Shown piece by piece: positions 50,030 to 61,317 of a stretch of 64,000 nt of DNA. This DNA comes from Telmatactis stephensoni. Its lineage: Eukaryota; Cnidaria; Anthozoa; Actiniaria; Isophelliidae. The stretch lies in the NCBI GenBank assembly GCA_029948255.1, contig JALIZF010001682.1, forward strand, positions 248,001 through 312,000. Reading direction: 5' to 3'. Each line of letters begins with the position of its first letter. Within the stretch, counting starts at the first letter, position 1. The notes below the pieces were generated by a model. That model saw nothing but the letters and a program-made list of their open reading frames with translations, did not search any database and had not been told where the DNA came from. The translations under genes were made by a program, and so were the position numbers.

Positions 50030-50800
50030 TAGTCGTGACTAGAACGAATAGAAAACAGTCCTTTCCATTGGATCGAATGGTTCCATTCGATCCATTCGAC
50101 ATGGTCAAGCATGGCTAATAATTACGAGCCTCCAGGTAATGGGACCAGTGGAAGGTAAATGCCACAGGAATCCCAATTACTTCATATCCACGATTAGAAC
50201 GACTAGAAAAATGTATTTTCCAATGGAATATCACTTTTTCCATTCGATCCAATCGATTGAATGTAGTGTTTATTTGGCAGGGTCATCAACCAGTCGTCAA
50301 GTAATTACTTATACATATTCCACATGAATCCCAATCGTTGTTATCCCCAATTAGAACGACTAGAAAAATGTATTTTCCAATGGAATATCACTTTTTCCAT
50401 TCGATCCAATTGATCGAATGGAGTGTTTATTTGGCAGGGTCATCAACCAGTCGGCAAGTAATTACTTATACATATTCCACAGGAATCCCAATCGTTGTTA
50501 TCCCCGATTAGAACGACTAGAAAAATGTATTTTCCAATGGAATATCACTTTTTCCATTCAATCCAATCGATCCAATTTTGGACACTCCAATGGATCGAAT
50601 GGATCGAATGGTTCCAATCATCACTGACCAACTCCCCAAAAAATTTTTCATCATTTTACATGGTCTTCAAACAGTCTTATATCATTTAGCAGGGTCTTCA
50701 AACAGATGGCAAGTAATTACTTAGTTCCACAGGAATCCCAAATCGTTGATTTCCCCGATTAGAACGACTAGAAAATTATATTTTCCAATGAAACTCCATT
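50030..50800. repeat. tandem repeat with ~160-bp units, interrupted
   Basis: The unit containing GATTAGAACGACTAGAAAAA, TGTATTTTCCAATGGAATAT, CCATTCGATCCAAT and CAGGGTCATCAACCAGTCG recurs with starts near 50168, 50327 and 50486, and a partial copy begins near 50728. The short self-complementary phrase CCATTCGATCCA / TGGATCGAATGG is also scattered throughout. Short frames across it are chance. Confidence 0.82.
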
Positions 50801-50949
50801 AGAATCTAGACGCGATATTGGACAACCCTCTGTTGTCATGGATGGCACTGCGGAACCTTTTGCAAAAGGTTATCCATTTTTTGGGATCTCCCTTAAACTT
50901 CTTAAGTCATAACTTACGCAATTTTGTACTTACGACCTTTACATGATTA

Positions 50950-51330
50950 GTTTTCCTCCTAGAGGTCATAGAGGCACTATTAGATTTCCAGACAAATGAT
51001 CACCGATCTTCACTATAATGTCATGTAATCCAGCTCTAAACTTCCCCGCTCCTTCGATTTCCAAGGCAATTTCTTCATCAGACTCCAATTCATCTAAGAT
51101 TTCTTCATGGAGGATGAAGACCTTTTTCCAGAATTTCTTTAAGGCTTATTTTCAAGATTTTCAACTTGTCCCTGAGGTCTTGGCCATCTTGACTAAAATA
51201 CCAGCTCGCTTCTTGCATTAGCTTAGAGGCGGAGGCCTTGTGGCCATTTCTGAGCTTGTAAGGATTCCACTCCTTTCCAGCGCCCTTAATCGTCTTTGTC
51301 TGTCTTTTGGAGGCATGTCTTCAAGTATTC
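50950..51330 (-). pseudogene. gag-like (DUF1759-type) fragment, minus strand
   Basis: Read on the minus strand, two frames give GAGKEWNPYKLRN and then ILHEEILDELESDEEIALEI followed by EGAGKFRAGLHDI. The second part has the spacing of the N-terminal coiled region of BEL/Pao-like gag proteins. There is a frameshift between the two. Similarity is weak and recalled from pattern only. Confidence 0.35.
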
Positions 51331-51516
51331 GATCCGGCTCGAAGGACCATGTGAGATATAATGAGGCTAAATCTAGGTTAGTTTCTTGTCAATTCCTATA
51401 CTTTAATGTCATACACTGATTGCAGTCGTTACAAAAAGCAGAAGTCTCTCGTTTCACACTCACTCTCTGTTAATCTGTCACGTAATTAATCTGTCACGTG
51501 ATTCAGTTAATCAATG
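51331..51516. other. left flank of the 10-kb transposon
   Basis: Short target region without a gene. It contains a small tandem duplication (TAATCTGTCACGT twice near 51472-51500). Confidence 0.5.
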
Positions 51517-51522
51517 TCTTTT

Positions 51523-51929
51523 TATGGCGCGTTTTCCCTGACAAAATTCATGTTCATAAATCGAGCATACGTTTGTCTATTCGACCGTCTGATCAACTTA
51601 ATCGAGCTGCTGGTCAGTTACAAAACAAGCATCGCTTGTCCAAATCGAGCGACAGAGAAGTTGCCTCTTATCTCCACTTTGATAGTGACCCTTATTCGAG
51701 CGGATGTCTGACAAATCGAGCAGAAGAATGCTTTGCTACCCATCATGCATTGCTATCCCGGCCTACTTCCGCTGCCATTTGTGCCTGCGGGCTCACACTC
51801 TCCCTTTGCACGTGGAACAGGGACAACTCTTCTTCGAAGGTGAGTGCGAAGCAATATTTTATAGTACTTTTTTGCTCTATTTCTTGCATTTTTGCAAGGT
51901 TTTTTCCGTTTTAGGGTGGGGAGAATTGT
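51523..51929 (+). repeat. left terminal inverted repeat, 407 bp
   Basis: Matches 61318-61724 in inverted orientation. It holds five (A/T)TCGAGC motifs (near 51560, 51601, 51644, 51695, 51715), which could be transposase-binding sites. It also holds an inward-facing leader ending in a strong splice donor (CGAAG|GTGAGTG, exon end 51839). ACTTCCG and CTGCCATTT upstream of the donor resemble ETS and YY1 promoter sites (inference). Confidence 0.93.
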
Positions 51930-52195
51930 ACATTTTCAAATACGTTCAATACAGAACATAAACCAAAGAATCGGGACTTTAATATCGGCGGTTGGGATAG
52001 ACACAAGCCTAAAATTTTACAGGTTTCTTTTCAGATTAAATAGCAATCAATGTTTAAGCTTACTTCAAAAACAAGCTTTGAACATTTTTACGTCTTTAAA
52101 AATACTTATAATTTTGCAGCTAAAGCTTAAGACTGCTTATAGTCATCACTAAAATTCTTTGTTTTATATATTAGATAATGGACCATCAATAACAT

Positions 52196-55047
52196 ATGCA
52201 TATCCTGAGAGGAATGAGAAATACTTTATTAGACATCTTGGGGAGACTGCAAAATATGGACTCTGAAGGACTTGACTCGATTATCTTCAGACTAGAACAA
52301 CTTTCTTCTCATATCTTAAGACTGTGTGATGTTGACCTTGTAGATGACACCTTGCATAATTTGATTAGTGACACTATTTTTAAGTTACGCCAAGTAGAAT
52401 ATATTCATGATGATGCGCCATTTGAAGTTGGAGCTGTGCAAAGTGGTGGACGAGGCCGCCCAAGCTATGACATAACCTACAGCCAACTTAATTACCTGTT
52501 AAATTATGGGTTTTCAGTACCTGACATTGCTCAAGCTCTTGGTGTATCTGAAAGAACAATTTTCAGACGTATGGCACAATACAATATATCAGTACAGCAA
52601 TCCTTCTCTATACTAACAGATGATGAGCTTGATGACAAGATTAGAGAAGTAATGCAAGAGTTTCCAGGTGCTGGATATAGACGCGTTATTTCACAGCTGA
52701 TTGCTTCTGGAGTAAGAGTGGCACAAACCCGCGTTCGGCAATCATTACAAAGGATTGATCCTCAAGGTGTAGCTATGAGATGGCTTTGCTTAACACCAAG
52801 AAGAAAGTATAATGTATCGGGCCCTCTTGCATTGTGGCATATAGATGGGAATCATAAGCTAATCAGGTAATACAGATGGTACTTCTAGATAATAAGTTGT
52901 ATATATTTACAAATATTGGTCTTTTCTAAGACTCAAGGTGAATATAGTAATACAGTCATCTGGGTGTAATGTAAACCTGTATCATGACTAAGCATCGTAA
53001 TTGTTGCATAATTTATTTTAATTCATTTTAAGGTGGCTGGATATCCGTCTTTCACTTCACGAATTAAGCAACTTACTCTTGGCCAACCAAAATGGTTTTC
53101 CCACCAGTTATTGGACTTGAATCAAAGTTTAGATTTTTGTCTGTTTCACTTCTGTTTGTGATGCCTTAGTGATAGTAAACAAAGATTGCTGAAACAACTT
53201 TTCTTAAATATCTCTTGAACTGGAGCAGCTCTAGACAAGAGACTAAGTGGGCAATAAACTACACACCAAGGCAAGGAAATTAAGGCACAATTCAAAAATT
53301 TTTACCAAGTCATTTTTTAATAAATTACAAACAATTCAAAAAATGAAATTGATTAGACCATTAAGTGATAAGCTTACCCTAGTTAAATCACAATGATTTT
53401 CCTGTCAGTAGATGAACTTAGGTCAAGGTTTTGTTTTATTGTTAGTTTCAGTGAAATTGGTGTTACCATGGCAACAATATAAAAATAAACCTGAAATCAG
53501 TTTTTCTGAAATATGTCTTGATTTCAAAGAATTCCAGGCACCCAAATACTATGTAACAATGTACATACCAAGGCAAAGGAGAGAAAATAGAATTAAAACT
53601 CTTTGATTGAAGTGATTTGGAATAAAGGACTGGTAATAATTATTAGCAAATTAGCATTGGTATTTTTCTTTTTTTTTTATTTAGCATTTATTTCTTTGTT
53701 TCAGTATGTAGTTTATTGCCCATATAGTCCCTTGTCTAGAGTTCGAAAGATATTTTAGAAAATTTGATTTCAGCCATCTTTGTTTACTGTCGCTATGGCA
53801 ACACAAATTCAAGTTAAATAGACAAAAATTTAAACTTTTATTTAAGTCCAAATGCTAGTGTAAAAACCATTTTGGTTGGTCAAAAGTAGTTAATTCATGG
53901 GATGAAAAACAGAGGCATGGTCAATAAAAACTATATCAAACCACATTTAGTTATATTTTTCTTTGATGTTCCAGATGGAGACTAGTCATACATGGCGGTA
54001 TTGATGGCTTTACCAGGATTCCAGTATTCCTTAGATGCAGCACCAATAATAGAGCTGATACTGTACTGAATGCCTTCTTAGAAGCAACTGCAGAGTACGG
54101 CCTACCTTCAAGAGTCCGTTCAGACAAAGGGCTTGAAAATACTGCTGTGTCACGTTATATGCTACAACACCCAATGAGGGGGCCAGGAAGGGGCAGTATG
54201 ATAACAGGAAGAAGTGTACATAATCAGAGGATTGAGAGGTTATGGCGAGACCTTTTTGAAGGAGTAACTTATATTTATTACCATTTATTTTATCACTTAG
54301 AGGAAAATGGTTCTTTAGATCCAACTAACCAACTGCACCTATTTTGCTTGCACTATGTGTATGTCCCAAGAATAAATAGACACATAGACAAATGGAAAAG
54401 TGGTTTTATACATCACAGGATCCGAACAGCTGGTAATAGAAGCCCTATGCAACTGTACATCCTTGGCCTTCTTAACTTGAGAAACTCTCAACATTTGGCT
54501 ATCCAGGATGTTTATTCAGCCACTTCAGTGAGTATATTAGAGCAAATGCTATATAGTGGTTTTCATAAGCCCGTGAAACACACTTTAGTGCATCACTCAC
54601 TAATACACCCTAATTCCACAGTGTTCTTTTGTTATTATTTGACTATTACCCCACTGTAACTGATACATTTTGTTTCACCAGTTAAGGAAAACCACTCAAT
54701 GTATGTCCTGTTGTGATGGCATAACCTTTGTGGATTATCAATATCAATATCATTGTCAATATCATTTTACATTTTAGTACTTGGTATTAATCAGTAGCAA
54801 ATAATCTTTTTTCCTGTTTTAGGACCCGAATGACTATCAAGAATATGGGATTGATTGGGATGGGCCTCTTCCAGAAGAAGCTGATTGTGAAGACATGGTA
54901 GAAGTTCCAGAAACAATTTGTCCATTGAATCAAGAGCAGTATCAAGAACTTGTTCATGCTATTGACCCCTTAGCACAGAGTGATTGTTATGGTATTGATA
55001 TTTATATGGAAACTATAGCATTCACAGTTAATAAGGTATCTTCCTAA
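52196..55047 (+). CDS. retroviral/IS3-like DDE integrase, 3 coding exons, 482 aa
   Basis: Exons 52175-52866 (coding from 52196), 53975-54527 and 54823-55047 join in phase with GT-AG introns. A non-coding leader in the left TIR probably precedes them. The N-terminal region is helical. Residues 85-91 (GRGRPSY) look like an AT-hook-type patch. Residues about 100-130 form a helix-turn-helix (GFSVPDIAQALGVSERTIFR). The integrase core has Asp217 in WHIDGNHKL, Asp274 in VRSDKGLEN and Glu311 in HNQRIERLWRD, a D-D-36-E layout. Further family blocks are VIHGGIDGFTR and YVPRINRHID. The last exon is acidic and ends with VPETICPLN and YGIDIY blocks. It should cut and join transposon ends in the nucleus, acting on the TIRs. 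The first ATG at 52196 follows an earlier ATG with a stop after three codons; Met-7 is an alternative start. Confidence 0.9.
52867..53974. repeat. integrase intron with a large imperfect inverted repeat
   Basis: From about 53075 to 53265 and from about 53705 to 53890 the sequence is inverted: GACCAACCAAAATGG-like, GGACTTGA, TAAACAAAGAT, CTAGACAAG and GGGCAATAAACTAC occur in the left arm and in reverse in the right arm. A third, diverged partial copy lies in the middle (about 53396-53580). This is an old foldback element nested in the transposon. Confidence 0.7.
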
Positions 55048-56822
55048 GTTATAACAGTATAGGAGGACACAGTGTGACTATTTGCTTAATTTGCAATCAA
55101 AATGTCAAGGTACCAACTTAAAACATGAGAAGGAGTAATCACTCTTAGTAAAATCTAAAAACTTTAGTATAATAGTGCCAAAAACACAAAGCCAGGCATG
55201 ACCAAAGTGTGTTGCATGTTTAAAATTTGTTTCCCATTTATGTGAATCTTAAGCTTTCTATTAGCTTGTTCAGCTGCAAAATTTACAGTGAATGTTTGGG
55301 AGGTCCAGGTACCTTGAATGTAGTTGACCCATAAAAAGAGTGGTGGCACACATACAACCAACAAACATTTTTATTGCATACATTGATAATTCATTAGAGT
55401 GAATGATCAGTACACTTAACCAATGAAAAATTACTATTAATAATAATTATCTAAATGGTACAAAATCCTTTGTTTGTCATTACATTTATTTAGTGTGTAG
55501 TTACTAAAAGGAGGAATGAGCTACAATGAGCTACTATGAGTTGTAATTACTAAAATCCAGACCCACTTCAATCCAAACAACCTTACAAAACTAGCCGAAC
55601 CCACCATATTTTACTCTTACCTCTGAATGCCACATTTTCTGAGACATGCTCTCTCTCATCTGCCATAAGCAAAATTATTTCTCATAGTAAATAAAAATAC
55701 AAGACTGCTTAAAATGATAGCATTTCACAGAGAAATAAGCTCAGATATCCAAATGTTCACGATTTGTTTCATACCGGGTTCCCTGTGGCTAAAAATATAA
55801 ACAACCAGGCATTCCACTGTGCATTCCACTGCCTGGTTGAAATAAATGGTAGAAGAAGAAAAAGAGAATGTAAAAGAATATATAAATAAATATACGAAAT
55901 GACTATGATACCAGCATTCTCTTTTTCACCTTGTGTACAGGCGGCAGGGGAATGCCTGGTTGTTTATATTTTTAGCCACAGGGAACCCGGTATGAAACAA
56001 ATCGTGAACATTTGGATATCTGAGCTTATTTCTCTGTGAAATGCTATCATTTTAAGCAGTCTTGTATTTTTATTTACTATGAGAAATAATTTATGCTTAT
56101 GGCTGATGCAAGAGAGCACATCTCAAAGAAAATGCGGCATTCGGAGGTAAGAGTGAAATATGGCGGATTCAGCTAGTTTTTGTAAGGTTGTTTGGATTGA
56201 AGTGGGTCTGCATTGTAGCTCATTCCTCCATACTACAGTATTTAGTGCTACATAAGTGTTGCTACAGCAATATTCAATTATAAGTACCATACCAGTACTT
56301 TTTACAGCAGCATGTTAGTTGATTAACAATTGTAAAATCACAAGATGCAAATCATATTCATTTTCTGGTACCCATTTTCTAACCATCACCAACAATAACA
56401 ATACTCAAGTATGAACTAACTTTGTTTGGCTAACACAACACTGTAAACTCAAACTTCTGTAAACTTCTGTTTTTGTTTACTATATTTCCCATCATTGCAG
56501 GATTGTAAATTAAAATGAAGCCAACAAAAAGTTTGAATCTCAGATGTTTTTTTAAATTACTTTCAGATATCAAAATCTCATTTTAACTCTAAGCTTCAAC
56601 TAGAAAAATTGACTAATTAGAAATACTTCCAAAAATAACTAAAAACTTTGCAAATTCAAAAATAAAAATTAAAACTTCACTAAAGTATAGTATTGATACA
56701 AAGCTTAGAAGCTTGTAATAACTTCCATATGCACATTACCAAGAATGTCTTTAACATGAACAAAACGTACTAATATACTTTAAGAAAATATAGGTTGCAT
56801 ATTCATATTATTGCAACAACAT
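55048..56822. mobile_element. spacer between convergent genes, holding a palindromic MITE at 55510-56229
   Basis: The left arm (GGAGGAATGAGCTACAATG, CAGACCCACTTCAATCC, then AAATATAAACAACCAGGCAT) is repeated almost perfectly in reverse up to 56229. The loop is short, near 55810-55930. A 29-bp segment is present only in the left arm. The outer flank sequence is AT-rich. No gene lies in this region. Confidence 0.85.
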
Positions 56823-59800
56823 TTATGCACACCCAAATCCTCTGCTGTTCTCACATGCTTCTTGCACTTTTGCATGGAAATCATTGAAGTTATCATAAGT
56901 GGTCGGTACACGTAGCACTAGGCCACATGTTTCTGCAAATAGTAAGCTGCTATATTCATTGAACTCAACTTCAATCTTCTTTTCAAGTCCCAGAGGTGGA
57001 ATTCTTGATAGGCCAGTCATAAAGTGCAAGAACTTTTCAAGCACACTTGGACCTGCATCTTTAAATCAAAAGAAAAAAATATACAAAAACCCTAATAATT
57101 TAACTGTAAATTATTTACAGTTTTCTTTTGTAAATATCACGTCTGTGATGTACAATGGTAGTCCAATTTGAATACATCATAATATATAGTGTATACCAAA
57201 TTGAAAAAATAAACATTGCAGTATGTAAAACCATACATCATATAAAAAAATATTCCAGCTGTAATATTGAATGAAAGTGCTTGCAAGTTAAGTCATAATT
57301 TTGTGCTTTTTGAAGCATGCATAAGTCTGATTTCTTGGAAATATATAAAAAAATGTACATTGTATTCTACATGTACAACTAATGTTACCATTTCCTAAAT
57401 TGAAATCTTCTTATCAAAAAGAACAACTGTATGTAAATGATGCTTCAAAATGAAATCATACTTATTTTTTATCTTTTTTAATCTTACCTTGCTCAAGCTT
57501 TTTGATACTGTCTACAAGGTAGCTATATGTCTTCTCTGCCTTTTCATCACCAATAGTTCTTGCAGAAAAAAGGTCAGTTATATGCTGACTTGTCAGTTGG
57601 TTTGACTTGTCAGACACAAAGTACTGTTCCATCAGCTCTGGATGAGTTTTGATGAGGTTCAGCACACCCAAGGTGTCGAGACCCTTTATGAGTTGGTCCA
57701 ATGGTTCTTTTCTTTTCTTTATTGCAAAGTGGACTACAAGTGTTTGTATAGCCAATTCTTTGTTTTCAGTGTTCAGATCCCTTAACCAGCCAGCATTGAC
57801 AAGGTTGTCGAGAAGTACACCATCTCTGCTGAGGACATCCAGCTCGTCTTGTGATGAAGCAGCAATAACCTGTAATTTGAATGTTGCATTTTTATTGGTT
57901 AATACTTTTCCTATCCTAAGGTTTTTCTCATAGTTTATCACTGTTGACACAAATGGTGTAACAATACACTCAAAATCCACTCAAACTATTGGGGACTTCT
58001 CAAAAAAAAATTTTTTTTGTAAGCAAAGAAAGTCAATCTAACTTTAATCTGAAATGTAATATTTATTTCAAGAGGAAATTATGTTTATGGGACATTCCAC
58101 TGTACCTTCTCAGCAAGTTCTTTTATTTCTAGGTCACACAAATCATCCATGCAACAATAACTTGAGGCACTTTCAAGAGATGTGCTTGCAATATAATGGT
58201 ACACACAAGGACTAAGGCAAGGAATGCCTATGTCCATGTGAATAATTATGTATGCTATCATTTTGCCAGCAAGTTGGAATAACCTTGATTGTATGGCTTC
58301 CATGGAGTATATAGGGAGTTTCCTGTCAATGTCTCCCTCAAACAGGTTGGCCTCAGCAGAGAAAATCTTCTCTCGTAACAGTGTTCCATATTCATTTCTT
58401 AACCCCCCAGCATCAATTCCTCTTTCGCCTTCAAAGGTTACAAAAGGGGGAGATGTGGTCTTGAACTTTGGGCTTTTGAAGGTTGCAATACTTTCCCTCC
58501 ACAAATCTTCCCTTAAAACTGATATGCGCTCCATACCACTTAAGTCCAAACTTTTCTTATGTTTTGACATCAAATCTTCCAAACTGAGCTGGGAACTTTG
58601 TTCTTCTTTTATTTCAAACACACTCTCCATTAAATCAGCATCTGATGATGAATCTGTGTCATTACCTGGTTGAAAATTATTTTTTTGATTGAATGTACAA
58701 TTACAATGTTACATTTTAATCTGATTTGATTGAGCCATTGATCAGTATTTTGTCATGTACTGTAATGGCTATTTATATTAAAGAATAAAAAAATGTATAA
58801 ACAACTTTTAAACACAGAATGTAGAAAGCATGGCACTGAAACTGTAATGTGTCTTAAAAAATAAATTAATTTTAAAAAATTAACAAAAAGTACAATGTTG
58901 AGCAAATAAAGAACTTTATTGATACCTTTATCAACCTGAAGCAGCTCTTCAGCAGCAAGGTTGATATCCCCTAATGCACTTTCCAAAGCTTTTCTTACAC
59001 TATCCTGGTGTGTGTCAGGAAACATACTCTGCAGCTTTGTGATGTCTAAATGAGAGCATAAAGTTTGATTCCATGATAAGCACTCAAGTTTGCAGATGCA
59101 TAAAAATTCTTCATGTGCTAAAATATAGTTCAATGTATAATACCTTCTTGCAGTACTTTCTTGACAATATCATTTGGACTGTAAAAAGAGTTATTAAAAT
59201 GTTAATAAAGGTAGACTAATTTCATTCACTTAAGTTTTAAATATGCTAATGAATGGCAAAATGTCAGCCAAACCAATAGGAACAGGATCAACACTAATTT
59301 TGAAAGCAAGGTTTACTTAACATAGGGAAACAAACAATGTGCAATGTTGTGATAACACCTATACAAATGTAGCTAGGGTACAATTTCAATGTATATATTA
59401 AAAGGTCATTGTTAACAATTTTGTGGTGATGTACAGTGAAGAACACTTTTATATTACTCAATTAAATACACCTTAGCAGACGCTAATTTTGTTGGATTCT
59501 TTTGTGTCTATTATTGTAACATTACAGCTTGAATATTAGATTTTAGCTTCATGTGTTTAGTCTGCCTTCACAATGATAGAATGAACTGGGATGGAATACA
59601 TGATTTACACAGTGAGCCATGAATCATGAAGAAAATATTAAGCCTTTGTGCACCTGGAGTTAGTAACTGTTACTGATGACAAAGAACCACTTCCACCACC
59701 TCCACAAACATCCTGATGTTGCCTCATCATATTCATTGGAACATTTAATTTACAATTCAGGCATGGAACTTGTGGGCTCGAGTGGTTCTAAAGTAAGAAC

Positions 59801-61052
59801 ATCCAAATTAAATAAATAATAAATCATTAAGAGAATGTTAGACATCTTAGCAAAGGGCCATAATTGAAGGGTTCCAAGTGAAAACAGCCTAAGTGACGTT
59901 TTGGTGGAGGTCCACACTTTTTTAGCATAGGGAAGTTTTAGTTGATATCATTTTAGACAATTGAACAAAATCATCAAAAAGTCACTCACATCATTTTTAT
60001 AGGTAGCCCTTCAATAAGTATAATTACATTCAAGAGAAAAGTCAGTCAAATACATAAGTAAATCAAGTCCCCACCCATCTACTTTCTTACCCCTACACCC
60101 ATTTTTTTAAAGTATTTACATCTGAAAGAATAATAGCATCAAGACTGGCAACGATGAGTTTGACATGGGACAACAAAAGGTGGAGGTAAAGAGGTGCCAT
60201 TACCCATTGGCATTTTTCATGTAACTTAGTCACTACCTAGGTCAAGGGTAGCCCCAGTGTATGGCTACTAGGTGTCTAATAAATTATTATTACTCACTTG
60301 TGACTGACAGACTGCAACTGTATTCATAATAAAAAAATTATATTGTTATTATTACTCACTTGTGACTGACTGACTGCAGCTGCATTCAAAACAATATCTT
60401 TCTGGAGAGGTCTTAAGTAGCCTTTGGCAGAACCCAAAGTGGTCTTTAAATATTCAACTGTGTAACCTCCTGGAGGAATTTCAAGAACCATTAACTTTCT
60501 GTTTCCCTTGTCTCCAGTACGGAGAATTTCATAACCACCAGCATCTTTAAGGCCTGTAAATGCATTTAAAATTTGGTTGTGCACATGATCACTATTGCCA
60601 TCTTTGTTGAAACAGATGCTTTTTTCTTGCATTCCACATAAAGCCATAGATGCTTTCTCTGATGCTGTTGGTACATTGGTAGAATTTGTTTTCATTAAAC
60701 AGAAAAAATTCTTTGTCCAAGTGTTTCTGATTGGAAAAGACATTCTTTTTCCCGTCGAGGAGATAACAGTGCGTCGCTTAGGAGGTGGAAAAGATGTGCT
60801 ACCACGGCTACTTATTGGTATCCTGAATCCAAACAGACTTCTGTGTTCAGATGCTGCTGAAGAAGACTGAACATTGGTGGCTGCTTGTGGAGTTTGTGAT
60901 GTACTTGGTTGACTTGGTTGAGAAATATTCCCTGAATTTGGGCTTGAATTATTCCCGGAATTACTTCTAGATTGTGACTCCAGTTGATTTACAGCTTGCA
61001 TTAAGTTGTTTGCACAAGAGCGCAATAACTCTTTTGTCTCCTTGTCAGTCAT
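56823..61052 (-). CDS. HECT E3 ubiquitin ligase with zinc-finger-like motif and CUE-like domain, 7 coding exons, 719 aa
   Basis: Coding exons on the minus strand: 61052-60360, 59787-59654, 59178-59144, 59045-58926, 58665-58106, 57869-57488 and 57058-56823. All phases fit and no stop intervenes. ATG directly follows an acceptor (TTTTTTATAG), so the right-TIR leader probably splices to it. Residues 28-70 are Ser/Asn/Gln-rich. Residues 150-225 form a domain seen in G2E3-like proteins (GGYEILRTGDKGNRKLM, PPGGYTVEYLK, GYLRPLQKDI). Residues 240-259 have a C-x2-C-x11-H-x3-C pattern. Residues 288-327 are CUE-like (LQSMFPDTHQDSVRKAL, INLAAEELLQVD), a ubiquitin-binding fold. The HECT domain spans about 380-719, with TFEGERGIDAGGLRNEYGTLL in the N-lobe and Cys686 in AETCGLVLRVPTTYD, the expected thioester cysteine about 33 residues from the end. 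It should accept ubiquitin from an E2 and pass it to substrates; targets are unknown. Confidence 0.9.
60286..60388 (-). repeat. tandem duplication of a splice donor region in the HECT gene
   Basis: The end of the first coding exon with its donor (plus-strand TTACTCACTTGTGACTGAC) is present twice, near 60291 and 60351, about 60 bp apart. The copy nearest the exon is the one that fits the phase. The other is a possible decoy donor. Confidence 0.65.
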
Positions 61053-61317
61053 CTATAAAAAAATATAAACAAACACACTCACATTTTAGGTTTATTTTAT
61101 CTGTTTATTTATCAAACTTTCACTGAGTAAACGATATAGCAAAAAGAAATACAAGAAATAAACAAATAAAGAACTCAATAACGTAATATAAACATTAAAA
61201 AAGAGAAAACTTAGCGAGGGACAATCACAACAGAGCATGAAAGCCCGAACTTCAATAATACGAAATATATGATGCACAAGATAGACATAAAAATATAGTT
61301 ACAAAATCATTTCGACA

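Noticed and set aside
50030..50800. A CRISPR-like array
   Set aside because: Units are ~160 bp, repeats and intervening sequence are equally conserved, and the genome is eukaryotic.
51498..51961. Reading frames inside the left TIR (and their mirror copies at 61307-61739)
   Set aside because: Overlapping frames in all phases, starting upstream of the element border or running past the splice donor. The region fits a promoter and leader better than a gene.
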